Positions 51,156-60,102 of a DNA stretch of 64,000 bases are shown piece after piece. How positions within the stretch are numbered: the first letter of the stretch is position 1; every line of letters begins with the position of its first letter. The position numbers were made by a program, and so were the translations under genes. A model generated the notes under the pieces. That model did not search any database. It was given only the letters and a program-made list of their open reading frames with translations, and was not told where the DNA came from. Origin of the DNA: an uncultured Ilumatobacter sp. (GTDB lineage: Bacteria > Actinomycetota > Acidimicrobiia > Acidimicrobiales > Ilumatobacteraceae); the NCBI GenBank assembly GCA_905480335.1, contig CAJQPY010000028.1:55634-119633 (forward strand), read 5' to 3'.

Positions 51156-54080
51156 ATGACCATTCGATCGGTTGATCCAGATCCGAGGATCAGCCGAATC
51201 ACGGCGGCCGCCTCCGCACTTGGGTTCGCCCGACTCGGCAGGATCGCCATTGCGGATCTCGTGCACATCGAGGGGGATCTCTCCGACGTCGACCTTCAGA
51301 GGATGCACAGCCTTCTCGTCGACCCACTGTTGCAGATGGGTACATGGAACATTCCCTCGGGGCGGGCAGTCGAGATCGGGCTGCTGCCGGGTGTCACCGA
51401 TACGTCAGCAGATGCAGTGCACCGGGCTGCCGATGCACTGGGTCTTGACATCGACCATGCATCTACTGGCCTGCGAGTCGAGTTCGATGATCAGCTTGAC
51501 GAGGCCAGCATGCGCACCATCGTCACCCGGTTGCTCGTCAACCCAATCGTCGAACGTTGGGCGGACGGAACTATTCAGCCGACGCACCCGAACTCCGACG
51601 ACGCAACGGGCGTCGCTCGGACCATTGCGGTCCGCGACCTCGACGACGCCAGTCTCGCTGCGATCAATGCGGAACGCTCGCTCTACCTCGACCCTGAGGA
51701 ACTTCGGGTCATTCAACGCCATTTTGCATCGCTCGACCGTGACCCGACCGACGTGGAGATCGAGACGCTGGCGCAGACATGGAGCGAACACTGCGCCCAC
51801 AAAACCTTCCGCGCAATTGTCAACGCTACGGAGCCCGGCGACACCGAGGCCACCGAGCGCTCACCCCTAATGCATCAACTGCGCTCATGCACCGACGCGA
51901 TTGCGGCGCCGTTCGTTCGTTCTGCGTTCGTCGGGAACGCAGGCGTCGTCGAGTTTCGGAAGGGAACGACCCTTGCACTTAAGGCTGAAACCCACAATCA
52001 TCCATCGGCTGTCGAACCCTTCGGCGGGGCGAACACCGGCGTCGGTGGGGTAATCCGCGACATCCTCGGGATTGCACACAAGCCGATAGCGGTCACCGAC
52101 ATCTTGTGCTTCGGGCCAACGGACCTACCGCTGTCAGAACTACCGGAAGGATCGCTGCATCCGCAGCGGGTCGAGGCCGGCGTGATCGGTGGTATTGCCG
52201 ACTACGGCAACAAAATCGGTCTGCCCACCGTGGCCGGCGCAATCCTCTACGACCCGGCATACACCACGAATCCACTTGTGTTCGCAGGTTGCATCGGAAC
52301 GGCACCATCTCGACCGCTGCACGTGGGACCACACCCGGGCGATCGGGTGATCGTGCTCGGCGGTGCTACCGGCCGAGATGGCATCCGGGGCGCGACCTTT
52401 TCGTCGGCGACGATGGACGCGACCACAGGGGAGGTCGCCGGCGCCAGTGTGCAGATTGGCGACCCAATCGTCGAGAAGCTGCTGATCGACGTACTCGTCG
52501 GCGCTGAGGACATGTATTCAGCGATCACCGACTGCGGTGCCGGTGGCCTGTCGTCGGCGATCGGCGAGATGGCAGAGGGCATCGGCGCAAACGTCGATCT
52601 CACACTCGTCCCTAGAAAGTACCCCGGGCTCGAGCCGTGGGAGGTGTGGCTCTCTGAGGCCCAAGAGCGCATGGTGGTCTCGGTGCCCCCACGCGCAGTG
52701 AGCGCGCTCGCCAACAGATGTGCCATGCACGGCGTGAACTGGTCCGATGTCGGATCGTTCACCGGCGATGGAATCCTCGTCGTGCGAAATGGCGAAGAAG
52801 TCGTCGCCGAGCTCGACAGCGCGTTCCTCCACGATGGTCGCCCGCAGCGCCGTATGGACGCGTCGATGCCCGATCCTCAGCGCAATGGTGCAACGTCACG
52901 AGTTGTCGACGACCCAGAGAAGTCACTCCTTGCGCTCCTTCGTCATCCGAACATTGCGTCGAAAGCAGCAACTATCCACCGCTACGACCACGAGATTCTC
53001 GGCGCGACTCTCGTTCGCCCCTTGGTTGGAGCTGCCTCCGACGGCCCTGCCGACGGTGTGGTCCTCGCCCAACCGACCGATCAGCATGGGATCGCCATCG
53101 GCATCGGGGTCAATCCCTGGTTCGGACTTCACGATCCGGAAGCAATGGCGTTTGCGGCAGTCGACGAAGCTGTACGCAACGTTGTGGCTGTCGGCGCCGA
53201 CCCTGACCGAATCGCGCTACTCGACAACTTCTCGTGGGGTGACCCGCGACGCAAGTCGACAATGGGTGACCTCGTTGCCGCTGTCGATGGTTGCTGCGCC
53301 GCTGCCTTCATGTTTAACGCGCCGTTCGTTTCGGGCAAGGACTCACTCAACAACGAGTACATCGGCGGAGACGGTGAGCGCCACGCCGTCCCGCCCACAC
53401 TCGTGATCACCGCCGTCGGCGATGTTCCCGACGCCGACCGCTGCGTCACCCCCGACCTGCTTACACCCGGCAATATCTTGATGCTGATCGGCTCGACCGA
53501 GATGGAGTTTGCAGGCTCCCACTTCGACCTTGTTCACGGCGTACCCGACAACCCCGGCGTCGTGCCGGCACCCGACACCGATGCCGCCATCCATTACCGT
53601 CACCTTCACGCCGCAATACAGGCCGGGTTAATTGTCTCTTGCCACGACGTAAGCGAGGGAGGCCTCGCGGTCGCCCTCGCCGAGATGTGTATCGGCGGAC
53701 GCCTAGGAGCGACAATCAACAACCTGCCGCACGACGACCTGGCGACTGCGCTGTTTAGCGAATCGATCGGCCGAATTATCGTCGAGGTCGAAGAGCGCAG
53801 CACCCCGGCGTTCCTCCGCATTATGGATGACGACGCCGTCATTCTCGGAGAGGTCAGCGAGTCGGGGTTGCTTTCGCTCCCCGACATCGAGCCGATTCCC
53901 GTGTCCGACCTAGTCGACGCGTTCAACAGCCGGATTGATGCGGTGACGGCTTCATTCGACGAGACCGGCGGGACGACGCTGGCCACAACCGAGCGCTATG
54001 AAGCGAACAACACCGACACGGACCAGGCCGATGAACGTCGCCCCGACCAGCGCGGAAACGGCAAGAGAGGAACATTATGA
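51156..54080 (+). CDS. purL: PurS-like/PurL fusion: phosphoribosylformylglycinamidine synthase, glutaminase-less
   Basis: Makes FGAM from FGAR with ammonia from PurQ. The 974-aa protein starts with two PurS-like units: ITAAASALGFARLG ... LLVDPLLQ (about 10-60) and VEIGLLPGVTDTSADAVHRAA ... LLVNPIVERW (about 70-145). The PurL core follows: TWSEHCAHKTF near 205, KAETHNHPSAVEPFGGANTGVGG, SFGxxxG-like loops, DCGAGGLSSAIGEMAEG, SGKDSLNNEY and CHDVSEGGLAVALAEM. It lacks the C-terminal glutaminase of the large form, which is the separate purQ overlapping its stop (ATGA). ATG at 51156 is preferred; ATG 51126 adds ten residues. Confidence 0.95.
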   Translation: MTIRSVDPDPRISRITAAASALGFARLGRIAIADLVHIEGDLSDVDLQRMHSLLVDPLLQMGTWNIPSGRAVEIGLLPGVTDTSADAVHRAADALGLDIDHASTGLRVEFDDQLDEASMRTIVTRLLVNPIVERWADGTIQPTHPNSDDATGVARTIAVRDLDDASLAAINAERSLYLDPEELRVIQRHFASLDRDPTDVEIETLAQTWSEHCAHKTFRAIVNATEPGDTEATERSPLMHQLRSCTDAIAAPFVRSAFVGNAGVVEFRKGTTLALKAETHNHPSAVEPFGGANTGVGGVIRDILGIAHKPIAVTDILCFGPTDLPLSELPEGSLHPQRVEAGVIGGIADYGNKIGLPTVAGAILYDPAYTTNPLVFAGCIGTAPSRPLHVGPHPGDRVIVLGGATGRDGIRGATFSSATMDATTGEVAGASVQIGDPIVEKLLIDVLVGAEDMYSAITDCGAGGLSSAIGEMAEGIGANVDLTLVPRKYPGLEPWEVWLSEAQERMVVSVPPRAVSALANRCAMHGVNWSDVGSFTGDGILVVRNGEEVVAELDSAFLHDGRPQRRMDASMPDPQRNGATSRVVDDPEKSLLALLRHPNIASKAATIHRYDHEILGATLVRPLVGAASDGPADGVVLAQPTDQHGIAIGIGVNPWFGLHDPEAMAFAAVDEAVRNVVAVGADPDRIALLDNFSWGDPRRKSTMGDLVAAVDGCCAAAFMFNAPFVSGKDSLNNEYIGGDGERHAVPPTLVITAVGDVPDADRCVTPDLLTPGNILMLIGSTEMEFAGSHFDLVHGVPDNPGVVPAPDTDAAIHYRHLHAAIQAGLIVSCHDVSEGGLAVALAEMCIGGRLGATINNLPHDDLATALFSESIGRIIVEVEERSTPAFLRIMDDDAVILGEVSESGLLSLPDIEPIPVSDLVDAFNSRIDAVTASFDETGGTTLATTERYEANNTDTDQADERRPDQRGNGKRGTL

Positions 54081-54799
54081 GCCGCGTTCCTGCACTGGTA
54101 ATCGCCGGTCCCGGCACGAACCGCGACCGCGACGTCGAAATGGCGCTCGATCTCGCCGGCGCTGACGCCCGTATCGTGCTGGCGAATGAACTGATCAATT
54201 CTCCACGCCATCTCGATGATGCCCGCCTCGCCGTGGTCGCCGGGGGCTTTAGCTATGCAGACTCGCTCGGCGCCGGACGAATGCTTGCGCTCGACTTGAC
54301 CCTCGGGCTTGGCGACCGGTTGCACACCTTTGTTGGCAGGGGCCGCCCGCTGCTCGGGATCTGTAACGGGTTCCAGGTGCTAAGCCGCACAAGCCTGCTT
54401 CCCGGATCTCTCGGCCACAACGCGCAGGGCGCTTTCGACTGCCGCTGGGTGGTCCTCGAACACGCACCTAAGAGCAACAGCATCTGGACAAACGAAATCG
54501 ACGACACGATTCACTGTCCGATCGCGCACGGCGAGGGACGCTATGTCCACCCGGACCACGTGTCACTCGAGGCCGCCGGGCAAGTCGCCTTGCGTTACAG
54601 GAGCACCAACCCGAATGGATCAGTCGGTGACATTGCCGGCGTCAGCGACCCGACAGGCCTCGTCCTAGGCCTGATGCCACACCCGGAGAATCACATCGTT
54701 GTCCGCCAGCATCCCCACCACCAACGAGGCGGAGGTGGCTCTGCCCACCTCGGATTACGGATCTTCGAAGCCGGCGTTGCCCACGCTAACCAACTGTGA
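54077..54799 (+). CDS. purQ: Phosphoribosylformylglycinamidine synthase glutaminase subunit
   Basis: Class I glutamine amidotransferase that feeds ammonia to PurL. The 240-aa protein has the nucleophile Cys in LLGICNGFQVL near 97, the family HGEGRY near 155, and the catalytic His-Glu in LMPHPENH near 197. AGGFSYADSLGAGRM is typical of PurQ. It overlaps purSL by ATGA and ends one base before the purC start, so all are in one operon. Confidence 0.95.
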   Translation: MSRVPALVIAGPGTNRDRDVEMALDLAGADARIVLANELINSPRHLDDARLAVVAGGFSYADSLGAGRMLALDLTLGLGDRLHTFVGRGRPLLGICNGFQVLSRTSLLPGSLGHNAQGAFDCRWVVLEHAPKSNSIWTNEIDDTIHCPIAHGEGRYVHPDHVSLEAAGQVALRYRSTNPNGSVGDIAGVSDPTGLVLGLMPHPENHIVVRQHPHHQRGGGGSAHLGLRIFEAGVAHANQL

Positions 54800-54800
54800 C

Positions 54801-55778
54801 ATGACGCTGACTCCTCAACGTCCACCATCTCCTGCGCCCAGGCCGCTCACAGAGATTGAGCTTCCGTTCGGCGACCGTCGCGACGGGAAAGTCCGTGTGT
54901 CTTACGCACTCGGCGGGGACCGACATGGTCAACGCTTGTTCGTGACGACCGATCGACTGTCGGCGTTTGATCGCATCATCGCCGGAGTCCCTTACAAAGG
55001 CCAGGTTCTCAACCAGCTCTCGGCCTGGTGGTTTGCGCAAACGGCAGACATCGTCAGCAACCATCTGGTCGAAATTCCCGATCCAAACGTCACCATTGCC
55101 CGTTCGGCGCAGCCCCTACTCGTTGAGGTGATTGTGCGCGGCTACATCACCGGCGTAACCGACACCGCCCTATGGACCGCGTATGCCTGCGGCGAACGAA
55201 CCATCTACGGGCACCGGCTGCCCGACGGGCTCCGCAAGAATGACGTCCTCCCCCAACCGATCGTCACGCCGACAACAAAGGGCTCAGCCGGGGGTCGCGA
55301 CGTGCCAGTCACGTGCGCAGACGTCGCAACGCAGGGGCTCGTTGAGCCTCGACTGTGGGAGCAGGTCCAAGCTGCAGCGCTCGCAGTGTACGAACGAGGC
55401 TCGGAGCGGGGCCGTGATGCCGGCCTGATTCTGGCCGACACAAAGTACGAGTTTGGTCTCGCCGAGTCTGGCGAATTGTTGTTGATCGACGAAGTCCACA
55501 CGCCCGACTCGTCGCGCTGGTGGATTGAAGCCGGATATGAGGATCGGATCGCTGCCGGCGATGAACCAGAGAGCCTCGACAAAGAAGTTGTGCGCCAAGC
55601 ACTCGCTGATGTCGGCTTCCGCGGTGACGGCAACGTCCCGACGCTGGCGGACGAAGTCTGGGAGGCCACCACGGCGCGCTACGTTGACGCCTACGAACGC
55701 CTCACCGGTGAGGCATTCGTCTACACCGACTACCCCGCTGCGCCACGAATTCGTGGTGCCGTGGCCCATCTGGAGTGA
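54801..55778 (+). CDS. purC: SAICAR synthase
   Basis: Joins aspartate to CAIR. The 325-aa protein is of the longer type. It has GKVRVSYALGGD near the N-terminus, TDRLSAFDRI, YKGQVLNQLSAWWF, the VEVIVRGYITG segment, LADTKYEFG, LLIDEVHTPDSSRWW, and SLDKEVVRQAL. ATG at 54801 begins one base after purQ, and the next gene begins one base after this stop. Confidence 0.95.
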   Translation: MTLTPQRPPSPAPRPLTEIELPFGDRRDGKVRVSYALGGDRHGQRLFVTTDRLSAFDRIIAGVPYKGQVLNQLSAWWFAQTADIVSNHLVEIPDPNVTIARSAQPLLVEVIVRGYITGVTDTALWTAYACGERTIYGHRLPDGLRKNDVLPQPIVTPTTKGSAGGRDVPVTCADVATQGLVEPRLWEQVQAAALAVYERGSERGRDAGLILADTKYEFGLAESGELLLIDEVHTPDSSRWWIEAGYEDRIAAGDEPESLDKEVVRQALADVGFRGDGNVPTLADEVWEATTARYVDAYERLTGEAFVYTDYPAAPRIRGAVAHLE

Positions 55779-55779
55779 C

Positions 55780-57249
55780 ATGACCCGATCGATCCCGGTC
55801 CAGGCGGTTCCCGCCGAGCTCACCGTCGACGATGCTGCGCACGATGAATGCGGAGTTCTTGGACTTTCGACACCTCACGGGGATGGCGTCGCCCAACTCG
55901 CCTTCTTTGGGTTGTTTGCGTTGCAGCATCGGGGCCAGGAAGCTGCCGGCATCGCAGTGAGTGACGGCAAACGTGCCCGTGTCCATAAAGAGCCGGGATT
56001 GGTGTCCACCGTCTTCTCTCCCGAGGCACTTAAGCCACTCACGGGATACCACGCGATCGGCCATACCCGATACTCGACTACTGGCTCCAACGCCGAACGT
56101 AACATTCAGCCGTTCCTTGTCGAGACAATGCACGGCCCGCTCTCCGTAGCCCACAACGGCAACCTCGTCAACGCGACAGCGCTCCGAGATGAGCTTCTCA
56201 GCCGCGGATTCGGTCTGACGGCGACCAGTGACACCGAAGTGTTCACCCTCATGCTGGCCGCGGCTGGCGGGCAGACATGGCAGGAACGAATCGAGCGCAC
56301 ACTTCCCGCATGGAAGGGTGCTTTCTCGTTGGTCATTCTCGCCTCTGACCAGGTGATCGCCGTCCGCGATCCGTGGGGGTTTCGGCCTCTCTCGGTCGGT
56401 CGACTCCCGCACGGCGGGCACGCCGTCGCGTCCGAGACCTGCGCCCTCTCGACGCTCGGCTGCGTCGACATCGATGAGGTGAAACCTGGCGAAATGGTCA
56501 CGCTACGCGGCGCCGAAATCGAGCGGCAACAGGTGCTGGCACCCCAGCCAAACAGCGCTCGGTGCACCTTCGAATTCGTCTATTTCTCACGCCCTGACTC
56601 GGTCTGGGCCGGAAATTCGGTGCACCACGTTCGCCAGCAGCTCGGCGTTGAACTGGCCCGAGAGTCGATGGTCGACGCCGATGTCGTCATCCCGGTCCCT
56701 GACTCGTCGATTCCTGCGGCGATCGGATTCTCGAACGAGACTGGGCTGCCGTTCAACGATGGGCTTATTAAGAACCGTTACATCGGGCGAACGTTCATTG
56801 AGCCGACACAGGACATCCGAGAGCGAGGCGTCGCGCTGAAGTTCAACGCTCTCAGCGAGAACCTCGAGGGCAAGCGAGTGATCATGATCGATGATTCGCT
56901 CGTTCGTGGTACGACCGCCGGGCCGCTCGTCAAACTACTCCGCGATGCTGGCGCCACCGAAGTGCACATGCGCATCACCTGCCCGCCCATCAAACACGCG
57001 TGTCATTTCGGCGTCGACATGGGTCATGACGACGATTTGATGGCTGCCCAGCTCAGCGTGGCGGAGATTGAGGAACATATCGGCGCAGACAGCCTTGCGT
57101 TTCTCTCCCTCGACGGCATGATGCGCGCCGTCGCCGGCCGCGACAGTGGTGACGATGACGGCTACTGCAATGCGTGCTTCACGGGCGACTACCCACTCGC
57201 TGTCGGCGACGCCCAGGCCAAGCTCGCTTTCGAAGGCGTCCTTCACTAA
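55780..57249 (+). CDS. purF: Amidophosphoribosyltransferase
   Basis: First committed step: PRPP plus glutamine to phosphoribosylamine. The 489-aa precursor has a 23-residue propeptide before the Cys nucleophile in DECGVLG (C24). Further features are HRGQEAAGI, GHTRYSTTG, the NGNLVN segment, the PRPP loop VIMIDDSLVRGTT, and cysteines in CTFEF, CPPIKHAC and CNACFTG for a 4Fe-4S cluster, as in Bacillus PurF. The TAA stop shares one base with the ATG of purDM (TAATG), placing producer and consumer of unstable phosphoribosylamine under coupled translation. Confidence 0.95.
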   Translation: MTRSIPVQAVPAELTVDDAAHDECGVLGLSTPHGDGVAQLAFFGLFALQHRGQEAAGIAVSDGKRARVHKEPGLVSTVFSPEALKPLTGYHAIGHTRYSTTGSNAERNIQPFLVETMHGPLSVAHNGNLVNATALRDELLSRGFGLTATSDTEVFTLMLAAAGGQTWQERIERTLPAWKGAFSLVILASDQVIAVRDPWGFRPLSVGRLPHGGHAVASETCALSTLGCVDIDEVKPGEMVTLRGAEIERQQVLAPQPNSARCTFEFVYFSRPDSVWAGNSVHHVRQQLGVELARESMVDADVVIPVPDSSIPAAIGFSNETGLPFNDGLIKNRYIGRTFIEPTQDIRERGVALKFNALSENLEGKRVIMIDDSLVRGTTAGPLVKLLRDAGATEVHMRITCPPIKHACHFGVDMGHDDDLMAAQLSVAEIEEHIGADSLAFLSLDGMMRAVAGRDSGDDDGYCNACFTGDYPLAVGDAQAKLAFEGVLH

Positions 57250-59486
57250 TGCGTGTACTAATTCTCGGTGGCGGCGGCCGCGAACAGGCGCTCGCCTGGG
57301 CCTGCCAGCGGACCGGTCACAACGTCCGCCTGTCTGCCGATCTCGGAGACGCAAGCTCAGGCAACACCGATCTGGTGATTCCCGGTCCCGAAGCGGCGCT
57401 CGTCGCTGGCGCCGCAGACGAGTGCGCCCGTCGGGGAATTCCATGTTTCGGGCCAACAGCAGAACTCGCTCGACTTGAGGGGTCAAAGGGGTATGCCCGT
57501 CAATTGGCCGCCGACCTCGGGATCCCCGGTCCTTCGTTTGCCCGTTTCGACCCCGCCGGCTCCACCTCGGTGGTGGATGAAGCGCGCGCGTGGTGGGCTT
57601 CTCTCGATGCTCCCGTAGTCGTCAAACTGGATGGACTCGCTGCGGGCAAGGGTGTCGTGGTGCCGCAATCCGTCGGCGAAACAGACGCCGCTATCGTCGA
57701 TGCCGCGATTTCGGGTGCGTTCGTCCTTGAGGAGCGAATGACCGGACCAGAATTCTCGCTCCTAGCGATGTGCGACGGCACCCGGGCCGTTGCGCTCCCA
57801 CTCGCCCAGGATCACAAGCGCATCGGCGAAGGTGACCAGGGTCCGAACACCGGAGGCATGGGGGCCTATGCGCCCGCCCCGGTACCCGTCGAGCCTGCCG
57901 AATTGCTCGCAACGTTCGTGCAGCCAGTCGTCGATGCCTTTGCTGCTGCAGGGACGCCGTATGTGGGCGTCATTTACGCCGGCCTCATGCTTACCTCCGA
58001 CGGCCCGCGACTCATTGAGTACAACGCCCGGTTCGGCGACCCTGAGGCGCAAGCCGTACTACCACTTATCGAAACCGATCTCGCCGAGTTGGCGCTCGCT
58101 GCGGCTCTCGGTGACGTGACCAACGTTCCGCTAGTCATACGCACCGGATCCTCGGTCACCGTAGTCGCTGCCGCTGCCGGATATCCGATGACACCAGAGT
58201 TCGGTGCCCGCGTCATCGACCAAGTTGATGACGACGAGGCTTTCAACCGCGCTCACAACGGGGTCGCACTGCGATTCAATTCCGGTGTCTCCGATGATGA
58301 TGACGGCGACCGCGTTGTCGGTGGACGCGTGGTGGCGGTCACCGGTGTCGGGCAGGATCTGCGCGAGGCCCGCCGGATCGCCTATGCGCGGATGGGCGCC
58401 ATCGAATTCGCTGGAATGCAGGTTCGTCGCGATATTGCATGGCGTGCTCCTGGTGCATCGCTTGCGTCATATGCAGACGCCGGCGTCGACATCAACGAGG
58501 GAACTCGCGCCGTCGCCGAGATGAAGGCAGCCGTCGAGTCCACCCACGACGTCGGATCCGGGCGGGGGGTGTTGCATGGGGTCGGCAGCTTTGGTGGTGT
58601 CTTCTCGGCCGCAGCGATCACCGAGCATGACGACCCGGTTCTGGTCGCATCGACCGACGGCGTCGGCACGAAAGTGGAACTTGCTGCGCGACTCGGCCGC
58701 GTGCGCGGGGTGGGTGCCGACATCGTCAACCACTGCATCGGCGACGTGCTAGTTCAGAACGCACGCCCACTCTTCTTCCTCGACTACATTGCCGCAAGCG
58801 TTCTCGATGCTGACATGGTTGCTGACATCGTGAAGGGCATGGCAGAGGCCTGTCGTGCAGCAAATTGCGCCGTGCTGGGTGGAGAGACCGCCGAGATGCC
58901 GGGCGTTTACCAACCCGGGGCGTTCGACATCGCCGGAACTCTCGTGGGAGTGGCGGAGCGATCGGCGCTGCTCCCCCGGCCGGATGTCTGCGCCGACGAC
59001 GTACTGATCGGTGTCGCCTCGTCGGGCCCACACACCAATGGGTACTCATTGCTCCGCAAGGTCTTCGAGTGGGCGCCGATGGACATCTCGCTGGCGGGCA
59101 TGGACCGACCGTTGGGCGATGCACTGCTTGAGCCGCACCGAAACTATCTCGACCCGCTTCGTTCAGCGCTCGAATCGGGCAAAGTGAAGGCGCTTGCGCA
59201 GATTACCGGCGGTGGTCTGCCGGAGAATCTGCCACGGGTGCTCCCCGACGGCGTTGGCGCCCTCGTTGATCTCGGTTCGTGGCCGATCCCACCGTTGTTC
59301 CGAGCCGTCCGCGAGTTGACGCCGCAGATGTCGACTGATGAGTTATATCGCACTCTAAACATGGGCATCGGAATGGTGGTGGTGTGCGACCCGAACGATG
59401 TGAACGATGTACAAGCTGCGATCCCCGAATCCACATGGCGTATCGGTCGCTTGGTGTCGGGCCCCCGATCGGTCACACTTCGTTGA
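57249..59486 (+). CDS. purDM: PurD-PurM fusion: GAR synthetase plus AIR synthetase
   Basis: A 745-aa bifunctional protein. Residues about 1-400 are PurD (ATP-grasp GAR synthetase): GGGGREQALAW, GPEAALV, LEGSKGYAR, KLDGLAAGKG, DHKRIGEGDQGPNTGGMGAYAP and EYNARFGDPEAQ. Residues about 405-745 are PurM (AIR synthetase): SYADAGVDINEGTRAV, DGVGTKVELA, HCIGDVLVQ, GGETAEMPGVY, GPHTNGYSL, and ITGGGLPENLPR. No linker is seen. The PurD front lacks about 25 residues of the usual N-terminal domain. Yeast Ade5,7 and animal GART have the same fusion. purN follows 9 bp later. Confidence 0.95.
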   Translation: MRVLILGGGGREQALAWACQRTGHNVRLSADLGDASSGNTDLVIPGPEAALVAGAADECARRGIPCFGPTAELARLEGSKGYARQLAADLGIPGPSFARFDPAGSTSVVDEARAWWASLDAPVVVKLDGLAAGKGVVVPQSVGETDAAIVDAAISGAFVLEERMTGPEFSLLAMCDGTRAVALPLAQDHKRIGEGDQGPNTGGMGAYAPAPVPVEPAELLATFVQPVVDAFAAAGTPYVGVIYAGLMLTSDGPRLIEYNARFGDPEAQAVLPLIETDLAELALAAALGDVTNVPLVIRTGSSVTVVAAAAGYPMTPEFGARVIDQVDDDEAFNRAHNGVALRFNSGVSDDDDGDRVVGGRVVAVTGVGQDLREARRIAYARMGAIEFAGMQVRRDIAWRAPGASLASYADAGVDINEGTRAVAEMKAAVESTHDVGSGRGVLHGVGSFGGVFSAAAITEHDDPVLVASTDGVGTKVELAARLGRVRGVGADIVNHCIGDVLVQNARPLFFLDYIAASVLDADMVADIVKGMAEACRAANCAVLGGETAEMPGVYQPGAFDIAGTLVGVAERSALLPRPDVCADDVLIGVASSGPHTNGYSLLRKVFEWAPMDISLAGMDRPLGDALLEPHRNYLDPLRSALESGKVKALAQITGGGLPENLPRVLPDGVGALVDLGSWPIPPLFRAVRELTPQMSTDELYRTLNMGIGMVVVCDPNDVNDVQAAIPESTWRIGRLVSGPRSVTLR

Positions 59487-59495
59487 CAGGACACC

Positions 59496-60086
59496 ATGCA
59501 ACGGATCGTCGTGCTTGCTTCCGGTTCAGGATCCAACCTGCAAGCGGTAATCGCCGGATGCCTCAACAATGTCATCGATGCCGATGTCGTGGGTGTCGTC
59601 TCAAACAGTCCCGGTGCCCATGCGCTTACGCGGGCGGTTGATGCCGGCATCACGGCTGAACTCATCGTCCAAAATGACGGCGAGGCGCGCCGCCACTACG
59701 ACACTCGATTAGCCGATGCTGTTGCGTCGTTCAGGCCCGACTGGGTCGTGCTCGCCGGGTGGATGCGGCTCCTGACTAGCCAATTTCTTGATCGATTCCC
59801 TGGCAGCGTCGTCAACTTGCACCCTGCACTACCCGGCGAACTGCCGGGAACGAACGCAATTGAGCGGGCGTGGGGCGAGGCGGTCTCTGGCAAACGCATC
59901 GCCTCGGGAGTGATGGTTCACCTCGTCCCAGACGAAGGAGTCGATGACGGCCCGGTTCTCGCATCCCGAGTCGTTCCTGTCGACGCGTCTGGCACACTGG
60001 ATGCATTCGCCGCCGCCATCCACGATACCGAGCATCAACTCCTCGTCGCGACGCTGGCGGGCCTGTGTGCATCCGACAGCTCCTGA
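59496..60086 (+). CDS. purN: Phosphoribosylglycinamide formyltransferase
   Basis: 10-formyl-THF-dependent GAR transformylase. The 196-aa protein has LASGSGSNLQAVI, the catalytic set NLHPALPG with Asn and His near 108-110, and VHLVPDEGVDDGPVL with the catalytic Asp near 145. It lies 9 bp after purDM; the gene order D-M-N is that of the domains of animal GART. guaB begins 16 bp after its stop. Confidence 0.95.
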   Translation: MQRIVVLASGSGSNLQAVIAGCLNNVIDADVVGVVSNSPGAHALTRAVDAGITAELIVQNDGEARRHYDTRLADAVASFRPDWVVLAGWMRLLTSQFLDRFPGSVVNLHPALPGELPGTNAIERAWGEAVSGKRIASGVMVHLVPDEGVDDGPVLASRVVPVDASGTLDAFAAAIHDTEHQLLVATLAGLCASDSS

Positions 60087-60102
60087 AATCAGAGGTCCCA
60101 AC

